Origin: Rhizobium sp. NXC24
Lineage (GTDB): Bacteria; Pseudomonadota; Alphaproteobacteria; Rhizobiales; Rhizobiaceae
Direction of reading: 5' to 3'
NCBI RefSeq assembly: GCF_002944315.1
Contig: NZ_CP024312.1
Coordinates: 124,001 to 188,000, forward strand
DNA: 64,000 bases
Part shown: piece by piece, positions 38,316-44,032 of the stretch
How positions within the stretch are numbered: the first letter of the stretch is position 1
Layout: each line of letters opens with the position of its first letter
Translations under genes and position numbers: made by a program
The notes under the pieces: generated by a model
What the model saw: the letters and a program-made list of their open reading frames with translations, nothing else
Databases searched by the model: none
Told to the model about the DNA's origin: nothing

Positions 38316-38486
38316 TCACGTCGCACTGATCTTAAATTTGCCGAATCCCGCTATAGCCGTCTCGGCGCCAGAGGTTGCTGCGGCAGTGATGGATGCGAAT
38401 ACAGCCTCGACGACCGCCTTGCTCTGAGCCTTGGTGAGGTTGTGGTCAGCGGCAATCTTGTCGGCGATTTCGTTAGTCGTGGTCAT
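38316..38486 (-). pseudogene. HU-family DNA-binding protein, N-terminal half
   Basis: 56 residues from the ATG at 38486 with GGGGAG upstream. The sequence MTTTNEIADKIAADHNLTK, then AVVEAVFASITAAATSG and GFGKFKISAT is the dimerisation half of an HU/IHF-like protein, which is normally about 90 residues. The TGA falls right after the second beta strand, so the DNA-binding arm is missing. It may be expressed as a truncated dimerisation domain. The missing C-terminal part appears at 34800-34906 on the same strand. Confidence 0.75.
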
Positions 38487-38541
38487 GACGGCTCCCCTTT
38501 TTTTTGACACGGGGGATAGTTTTCATTCGAGCTGCTTATTG

Positions 38542-38835
38542 TCACCTGCTGTTGTCGCTCGAAGGGTGCTGAACACCGCCATTTCCACAAGTTCCGACGG
38601 GTCGATAGCCTTTGGCACGCTTTCTACGCGCCAATTCCAGAAAGTGCTTTGCCGCTTCGCGCTCCGTCGGGAACATTTCACTCTTTTCACCGCCACGCTT
38701 TCCGATCCGTCCCCAGGCGCGCGTGACGGCCATTTCGCCAAACAGCGTCGGCTGAATGGAGAGCAAATAATAGCGGGCCATGTTTCTGGCCGTGTCGATG
38801 TGTTGGCAATAGAGCTGATATGGGTAAAGAGCCAT
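38542..38835 (-). CDS. WGR-domain protein
   Basis: 97 residues from the ATG at 38835; a longer frame to 39108 runs antisense to another gene and is rejected. The WGR domain is clear: YQLYCQHIDTARNMARYYLL, TRAWGRIGKRGGEKSEMF and HFLELARRKRAKGYRPV. The domain binds nucleic acid or DNA ends in PARP and other proteins; single-domain versions are common in rhizobia and of unknown function. Confidence 0.85.
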   Translation of the reverse strand: MALYPYQLYCQHIDTARNMARYYLLSIQPTLFGEMAVTRAWGRIGKRGGEKSEMFPTEREAAKHFLELARRKRAKGYRPVGTCGNGGVQHPSSDNSR

Positions 38836-39024
38836 GGGTGAAGCATCGTCGCACTGCCCGTATTCGTCCAACGACACTTTTGAATCGATTGACTGCGTTC
38901 GATTCACGCTGCTGATGGATCCGGCACTCTTGCCGTCGCCGTGCCATCGGCAATCCTCGGCAATGCTAGCCATCGGATAGCTCAGCGTATAAAAGCCACG
39001 CCGAGCCAGAAACAGGACGTTCCC

Positions 39025-39246
39025 ATGGAAGACACGATCGAGATAGACAATCGCGGTGAATTCGGCCTCTGGGCTATCGAAATGGCCAAGCAGATTGTCG
39101 GCGAGCAAGGGTTCGACCTTGCCAAGGCGGCCCGAGATGGCGGCGACGAAGACGTTCGTGTGGCCGGTAACGCACTCGGCCAGGCGATCACCAATGCGCT
39201 TCTGGAAGTGTTCGACGGCCTGCTGGAAGGGGCGCCAGCAGAATAG
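39025..39246 (+). CDS. Small acidic hypothetical protein
   Basis: 73 residues from the ATG at 39025, with AGGA upstream. The product (MEDTIEIDNRGEFGLWAIEM, then AKAARDGGDEDVRVAGNALG) is acidic and helical. It is divergent from the WGR gene. No family identified. Confidence 0.45.
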   Translation: MEDTIEIDNRGEFGLWAIEMAKQIVGEQGFDLAKAARDGGDEDVRVAGNALGQAITNALLEVFDGLLEGAPAE

Positions 39247-39383
39247 AACAAGGTGCTTGGGTGCTTAGCGCACTCGTGCCCGTGTCCTCAAACAGACCGG
39301 TGCACAGTGACCCAAATACCCGGCCTGCCTCACGTGAATTTCTCTGAAGAAGGTTTTCCAGCCGCAGCGCCGCGGACGGCGCG

Positions 39384-39671
39384 TTAAGCGGCCGGAGTGA
39401 GCCTCTTCGACAAATGCTCACGCATTTGATCGAGATGTTCGCTGACCTTGCGATCATGCTCATCGAGCCCTTCCGGGCCGCCATCTTGTCGGCGTCGGCG
39501 TTGGATCGCGATGACTTGTTTCATTGCCTTCGCGTCGCAATTCCTCGTTTTCGCCTCTTTGTAGACGGCCGACTTCTGTTCATTGCGCTCCTTGACCTCG
39601 TCCTCGTTGGACTCGATCTCGTCCACGAAGCGTTGCAAAAGACGTTGGCCATCAATCTCACTTTCCAGCAA
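39384..39671 (-). CDS. GapR-like (DUF2312) coiled-coil protein
   Basis: 95 residues if started at a TTG. The pattern LLQRFVDEIESNEDEVKERN, YKEAKTRNCDAKAMKQVIAIQRR resembles DUF2312/GapR, the alphaproteobacterial nucleoid protein that binds overtwisted AT-rich DNA as a coiled-coil tetramer. The start is doubtful: no ATG fits and a TAG lies four codons upstream in the same phase (near 39683), after which the frame continues for another dozen codons. It may be an interrupted gene. Confidence 0.55.
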   Translation of the reverse strand: MLESEIDGQRLLQRFVDEIESNEDEVKERNEQKSAVYKEAKTRNCDAKAMKQVIAIQRRRRQDGGPEGLDEHDRKVSEHLDQMREHLSKRLTPAA

Positions 39672-39909
39672 GAATGAGATCTAGATCGCCAAAATGATAT
39701 CAACGCTCAATGCTTTGTGGATGCTGCCCTGTCACCACCGCGTGGCGGGCAATGATAGGGCGGCAAGTCTATAGCAGACAACCGTAGCATGAGCAACGCG
39801 ACTTTGCTCGCATTTGGTAAGATTCGCGTGCGCATGGGATGGCAGAGTACTGCAGCAGATTGACCGTGCTGCTCGAGCGTGCGAGTCGTTCTCGCTTATG
39901 GAGACGACT

Positions 39910-41010
39910 ATGGCAAAGCTTGTTGACTATCGTGACACTTCGGCAAATCTCACTGACTATCCCGATGGTTACACTCATCGAAAGCGTTCGCTGGTGCCGC
40001 CGGAAGCTCAGAGCGCCGTACACGACCTGGGACGTGGCGATTTTGGACTCAATGATCGGATAACTTGCTTCCGTGACGGCCTAGCCCAAATGGACGCTTT
40101 CGCAGTACCGCGGGCGAGCGATGAAATTCGCCGGATCGGCGGGCTTTATGCCTTTTATTCAGGTCAATCCTCGAACGTGTTCGGTCAGTTGAGAGCCTGC
40201 CCTCGACTTGGATGGCTGATGCTTTTTCATGGCGACGGCTATATTCGTCAGGCCGCCCTTGAGAGTTTGCCAGATATCCCCAATTCGCCGTTTGAATTTG
40301 CAGCGATCGTCTACCGGATGAATGATTGGGTTACCATTGTTGGCCAGGCCGCATCGAACTATGCTGCGAGAGCATTTCAGAAGACGGACGCCGGCATCGT
40401 TGCCGAAAGCAGCTTCTTCCTGCTTGAGCAGCTGGACGTCTTGGGACGCCTGAGCACGGAAAGCCGATCTCTGCTCACTGACACCATTTATCGACCCGAC
40501 GTTATCGCTGCGCTCAGAGCCGAATTCCTGACCATCCGCTCGGGGAGAGTGGCACGGACGTTGCGACAGCTTTTGCGGCGGCCTGAATTTGATCGCTACT
40601 TGGAAGAATTGGCGCGTTCCGCCGCTTTGCCGTCCGTGCGCGCCGCCGCCATGGAAACGCTCCTCAGCGGAAAGGCAACATGGCTCGTCGGACACACGCT
40701 CCAAAAGGTCGACAAGATCTATGGACGCTGCCAATACATACCCGAGTTTGGATCACGCCCCCTCGAATGCATTGTCGATTCCGAGTCACTGCTGAAAATG
40801 GCCGCTGAGGACAAGGCGGCGCACGTCCGGAAAGTGGCATGTGATACTTTGATTGCGTTGCGGCATTCCGCTTCGCCGGAGATGGACCAAGTAGCGCTAA
40901 AACTGGCTGCCGACAGAAATGCCGCCGTTCGCTCGCGAGCCGAGTTCTACGTTCGGCAAAGGGAGCTCACTCCGGATCCAAAGGCGACGGGCCATATTCT
41001 CAAGGGCTAG
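39910..41010 (+). CDS. HEAT-repeat-like helical protein
   Basis: 366 residues from the ATG at 39910, with GGAGA eight bases upstream; in-frame starts further left are possible. Paired helices with conserved V-R-x-x-A-x-E patterns (GYIRQAALESLPD, SVRAAAMETLLSG, AHVRKVACDTLIALRH, AAVRSRAEFYVRQ) indicate a HEAT or ARM-like solenoid for protein binding. No catalytic motif, signal peptide or membrane segment is seen. Role unknown. Confidence 0.6.
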   Translation: MAKLVDYRDTSANLTDYPDGYTHRKRSLVPPEAQSAVHDLGRGDFGLNDRITCFRDGLAQMDAFAVPRASDEIRRIGGLYAFYSGQSSNVFGQLRACPRLGWLMLFHGDGYIRQAALESLPDIPNSPFEFAAIVYRMNDWVTIVGQAASNYAARAFQKTDAGIVAESSFFLLEQLDVLGRLSTESRSLLTDTIYRPDVIAALRAEFLTIRSGRVARTLRQLLRRPEFDRYLEELARSAALPSVRAAAMETLLSGKATWLVGHTLQKVDKIYGRCQYIPEFGSRPLECIVDSESLLKMAAEDKAAHVRKVACDTLIALRHSASPEMDQVALKLAADRNAAVRSRAEFYVRQRELTPDPKATGHILKG

Positions 41011-41069
41011 AATTGAGCAAGGACGACGACAAAGAGAGCATTCGCGGAATGCAAACTCCCCTCCAATGT

Positions 41070-41386
41070 CTAACGGCGGCAATCGTCACGGAGCTGCAGC
41101 GGATGGTCGGTGGAACCGGGATCGAGATGGTCTGCTGCTCAGAGCTTTCGGTAAAGGAATAGCCGGCGGTGATCGAGACCGAGGCGACATTGCCCTTGAA
41201 GTTACCTTCCTTGTCGCGCGTCAGCGCCTGCACTGCTTTATAACCGTTGACCCCAGCCAGCACAGCCGGGGCGATGCCATAAACGCTGTTGTCGCCCGAA
41301 AGTGTATCGGCTGCCGCCACCGCACTTTGCCCGGCCGATATCAGCGATGACGAAACCGTGATGCTAACGCCGGCGAAGCTCCTTCC
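41070..41386 (-). pseudogene. Filamentous hemagglutinin/CdiA-type fragment
   Basis: The minus frame carries GRSFAGVSITVSSSLISAGQ, VYGIAPAVLAGVNGYKAVQAL and NVASVSITAGYSFTESS, matching the repeat section of FhaB/CdiA two-partner exoproteins (normally thousands of residues). No start or further repeats are present on either side, and composition deteriorates after about 41130. It is a relic of a larger contact-dependent inhibition or adhesin locus. Confidence 0.5.
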
Positions 41387-41440
41387 CTGGCTGCAAATGA
41401 TCGGCCGCCAATTGTGCCATAGCCATCAGCGTAGGGTGTT

Positions 41441-41475
41441 AAGGGATATCGAATTCAAATTGAAGGATATCCCTT
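41441..41475. repeat. Perfect 10-bp inverted repeat
   Basis: AAGGGATATC (41441-41450) and GATATCCCTT (41466-41475) form a perfect inverted repeat with a 15-base AT-rich spacer. It lies between the hemagglutinin relic and the Acb1-like gene stop. It could be a terminator-type hairpin or an operator; no T run is present. Confidence 0.5.
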
Positions 41476-41569
41476 CCAAAGGCTCGAATATCGTGCCCAA
41501 TTGCACAAAACGCTGACTCTTTCGAGTTCTGTGCCATGAAACTCCTGGAGCCCTCCGCCGCCGAAGCAG

Positions 41570-42130
41570 TCAATTTGAGATCGAGATCGCTCCGAAACGT
41601 TCAGGGCCGAAAATAAGCCGGCGGAAAAACGGCTTCACGGTGGACAAGTCGATACCGTTATCAACCGCGAAAGAGATATGGGGCTGGTAGTGAGGATGTT
41701 CCCAAGTCATCCCGGCCTGGCGGAATTCAGTATGGCGACGGACGAGTTTCCCGCTGCTGAAAACTAACACCACCACGCCACCAAAATTTCTAACGAACCG
41801 ATGGTGACCAGCGCGTACTGTTAGATCATTCTCGTTGGGAGGAAGCTGACGCCAGTTCCTGTCGCCAAGACCTTTCGCGATCGTGACGTGCAGCATCTTC
41901 GCGGGTACAGGATCGGCAAAGCCTTCAGACGCTACCATTTGAGAAATTCGCGATGGTTGAGAAGCGGCCTGCTCACGAACATTGATCGATCTCCGATAGA
42001 CTCGACCAGGATGGTTCGTGGAACAAATTGCAGAATCGCGTGATTGGTCAGCTGAGGGGACATAACCATTCTGTCTTTCTGCGCAGCAGTCGTTATCTGG
42101 CGCCGTTACGTTAGGGTCTCGAGTCCTCAC
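41570..42130 (-). CDS. 2H phosphoesterase resembling anti-CBASS protein Acb1
   Basis: 186 residues if started at the GTG at 42130, 15 bases after the stop of the ribbon-helix-helix gene. Two 2H motifs are present: His81-Val-Thr83 (MLHVTIAKG) and His151-Ile-Ser153 (YQPHISFAVD), 70 residues apart. The surrounding pattern (LPPNENDLTVRAG, VVLVFSSGKL, W-x-H-P-x-Y-Q-P-H-I, LGPERF-like LIFGPERFGAI) matches phage Acb1-type phosphodiesterases, which hydrolyse the cyclic oligonucleotide signals of CBASS defence. The first 43 residues are not family-like, so the true start may be further in. Function by homology of pattern only. Confidence 0.7.
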   Translation of the reverse strand: MRTRDPNVTAPDNDCCAERQNGYVPSADQSRDSAICSTNHPGRVYRRSINVREQAASQPSRISQMVASEGFADPVPAKMLHVTIAKGLGDRNWRQLPPNENDLTVRAGHHRFVRNFGGVVVLVFSSGKLVRRHTEFRQAGMTWEHPHYQPHISFAVDNGIDLSTVKPFFRRLIFGPERFGAISISN

Positions 42131-42145
42131 TTTTACAACTAATCC

Positions 42146-42607
42146 TCATCTGGCTCTATCGACGGCCGCCTGCACCAATTTGGCTAGCTCCTCACGCACT
42201 GACGAGCGGGACCTGGCACACAAGGCTTTGAAGGCCAGCGCTATTTCGAATGGAACACTCGTCTGCAGGACCATGACTTCGCCGGGTGTCTCGGTCATTG
42301 CGGGTTTGCCTGGACGTGTCGCTCGGGCAGCGGCGCGCACGGCCGGCACTGCTTCCGCTCTGATCGGCGCTGGCGATGCAAGGTCTTCCGACACGTCTAC
42401 CTTTTCCCCATCCGGCGCGCTTTCTGACGCGGCCGTCTGAGGATCGACCTTCGCCTGTTCGGCCAAGCTCGGAGGGCTCGCGAAGGATAGCGGATCGAGA
42501 TCGGCGAGTTTGGAAAATGGACTACTGCGCTTTGGAAGTGTCGGAAGCTTGCTCTTCGTTGCTTCTGGCTGTTTCGCGGCCGCGCCCTTGTTCCTTTCAT
42601 CGGGCAT
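42146..42607 (-). CDS. Ribbon-helix-helix protein, VirC2/ParG-like position
   Basis: 153 residues. The first 110 are a disordered, proline/alanine-rich and acidic region; the last 43 (VLQTSVPFEIALAFKALCAR, then SSVREELAKLVQAAVDRAR) read as a ribbon-helix-helix DNA-binding domain. Its start shares the base of the ParA stop. It therefore stands where VirC2 follows VirC1 in Ti plasmids, or where ParG follows ParF in type Ib partition systems. It is the best candidate binder of the 8-bp array at 43351-43470. Confidence 0.7.
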   Translation of the reverse strand: MPDERNKGAAAKQPEATKSKLPTLPKRSSPFSKLADLDPLSFASPPSLAEQAKVDPQTAASESAPDGEKVDVSEDLASPAPIRAEAVPAVRAAARATRPGKPAMTETPGEVMVLQTSVPFEIALAFKALCARSRSSVREELAKLVQAAVDRAR

Positions 42608-43308
42608 TATGGAGACTCCTCACTTATGCGCCTGATGATTTCGGCGGCCAGCGCATTGGTCTGATCGCGTGCATCCTGGATCGCTTTGTTCGTGCCATCC
42701 GTTTCATAAAGGCTGCCCGCGGTCGCGATCGCTTGAAACGTCGGTCGAAGGGACAGGTAACTATCCATGAGCTGCAGCCCAGTGGTTTTCAGGCGGTCCA
42801 TTGCGAGCTTGAACGCCGTCGTCCTCGCATCGATCCCGTTCACCGCATTGAGCAAGATGCCGAAGGGAATCTTGCGGTTCCTGCCGCCCGCAAGCCTTAC
42901 TTGGTCGACCATGCCGATCGTTCCGTTCACATCGTACATGTGCGCTCTGGTTGGGATCACCACGAAATCGGCAAATGCAACAGCCGATCCGACGGCTGCG
43001 GCTGCGGTTCCCTGGATGTCAACCAACACGAGTTGGTAATCGCCCGGCTTTTCCAGCGTTTTGGCCAGATCACCAAGTTCTGTGACTGTCCGGACCTCGA
43101 TGTTTTTGAGCGGATAGCCGGCTTTCTTGCTGGTGTCGTACCAGTTGGCGGCCGACCTCTGCGGATCCGTGTCGATCACAAGGACCTTGTAATCCCCAGC
43201 CGCAAATTCGCCCGCAAGCAGGATCGTCGTCATTGTCTTGCCGCAACCACCCTTCGGCGAGCCGATGGTGATTACGAATGGTCGTTCGTCGCTTTCAACC
43301 ACGGCCAT
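42607..43308 (-). CDS. ParA/VirC1-family ATPase
   Basis: 233 residues, starting with a deviant Walker A KGGCGKT (residues about 17-23) after TIGSP. Further ParA motifs are VLVIDTDPQRSAANW and the later VLVDIQGTAAAAV. Length equals the short, HTH-less ParA (type Ib) and VirC1 proteins. It either positions the plasmid or recruits the relaxosome to the cell pole; the adjacent ribbon-helix-helix gene, upstream tandem array and neighbouring relaxase fit both readings. Coupled to the next gene by one-base overlap. Confidence 0.88.
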   Translation of the reverse strand: MAVVESDERPFVITIGSPKGGCGKTMTTILLAGEFAAGDYKVLVIDTDPQRSAANWYDTSKKAGYPLKNIEVRTVTELGDLAKTLEKPGDYQLVLVDIQGTAAAAVGSAVAFADFVVIPTRAHMYDVNGTIGMVDQVRLAGGRNRKIPFGILLNAVNGIDARTTAFKLAMDRLKTTGLQLMDSYLSLRPTFQAIATAGSLYETDGTNKAIQDARDQTNALAAEIIRRISEESP

Positions 43309-43350
43309 CCCTCATCTTTCCCTTTGCGCATTTCGCGGATCACAACATGC

Positions 43351-43470
43351 ATGGTTCGATGATGAAATATGATAATGATTTAATGTATCAATGACCAGAT
43401 GAATAAATGATAAAATATAGCAATGAGACAATGAACTCATGCAGTCATTGTCTCATGAAGTCATGTAAGA
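43351..43470. repeat. Array of fifteen 8-bp ATGA-type units (candidate centromere)
   Basis: Every eight bases from 43351 a tetramer of the form ATGA recurs: ATGG, ATGA, ATAT, ATGA, ATGT, ATGA, ATGA, ATGA, ATAT, ATGA, ATGA, ATGC, ATTG, ATGA, ATGT, the last beginning at 43463. Spacers are four variable, mostly AT-rich bases. This layout of degenerate tetramer boxes with four-base spacers is that of ParG-type partition sites, and the ParA and ribbon-helix-helix genes start just beside it. It can also be the parA promoter operator or a relaxosome accessory site. Confidence 0.75.
43423..43456. repeat. 12-bp perfect inverted repeat inside the array
   Basis: ATGAGACAATGA (43423-43434) and TCATTGTCTCAT (43445-43456) form a perfect inverted repeat with a ten-base spacer, in the last third of the 8-bp array. 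It could bind a dimeric regulator in inverted orientation or form a cruciform near oriT. Confidence 0.7.
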
Positions 43471-43600
43471 TCAACTAGTTGGATGGAGATGAGTTAATGA
43501 TTCATGGGTTGATTAAGTTGACAAGATACGCAATTTGGGTCCAAATCGCTGAGCAGTTCGTCGCTTCGCTTCGACCTGGACCGTCTTCGACGGGAGACCC
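43471..43600. promoter_or_regulatory. Candidate oriT / mobC promoter region
   Basis: 130 bases between the array and the MobC-like gene. Relaxase genes of this type usually lie next to their transfer origin, so the nick site is expected here. Two more in-phase ATGA units (43489, 43497) and short inverted repeats such as ATTTGG-GT-CCAAAT (near 43532) are seen, but no known nick consensus was recognised. Confidence 0.35.
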
Positions 43601-44032
43601 ATGCATCACTGTGAGGAAGTTTTGGTCGGAACCGCTGAACAGAAGGACAGAAGAAAGCGCGCCAGGATCGATGTCGGGGCGGAGGCGAGCGCTCTCCTGG
43701 ACGAGGCTTCCAAAGTGTTCCAGCTTGATCGCGCGGAAACGTTGCGGCGCATAATCAGGGCCACACTGGATGTTGGGCCAGCCCTTACTGCCGACAATTC
43801 ACGAACTTTCGCTGCGTTGGCCTCGCAGGTCCGGATGGTCGGTCGAAACCTCAGTCAGCTTCTCCATGCCATTCACTCCGGCCGTGTCGTCCCGATGGAA
43901 GCCGCGTTGCCGATCTGGGAAGCCTTGGATGAACGGGTGAGAGCGGTCGATACCGAATTGACCGCGATGACGATCGCCCATGGCCTGAAACTTCGCCAGG
44001 CCGCGCATCTGCTGGATGGTGAGGACGAATGA
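43601..44032 (+). CDS. MobC-like relaxosome accessory protein
   Basis: 143 residues, ATG at 43601 preceded by GGGAGA. The N-terminal part resembles a ribbon-helix-helix (RARIDVGAEASALLDEASKV, then RAETLRRIIRATLD), and the middle SQVRMVGRNLSQLLHAIHSG is the conserved MobC segment. Such proteins open or mark oriT for the relaxase. The stop overlaps the relaxase start (ATGA), so production is coupled. Confidence 0.8.
   Translation: MHHCEEVLVGTAEQKDRRKRARIDVGAEASALLDEASKVFQLDRAETLRRIIRATLDVGPALTADNSRTFAALASQVRMVGRNLSQLLHAIHSGRVVPMEAALPIWEALDERVRAVDTELTAMTIAHGLKLRQAAHLLDGEDE

Noticed and set aside
43351..43470. CRISPR interpretation of the repeat array
   Set aside because: Units are 8 bp with degenerate boxes; there are no long repeats or spacers and no cas genes.
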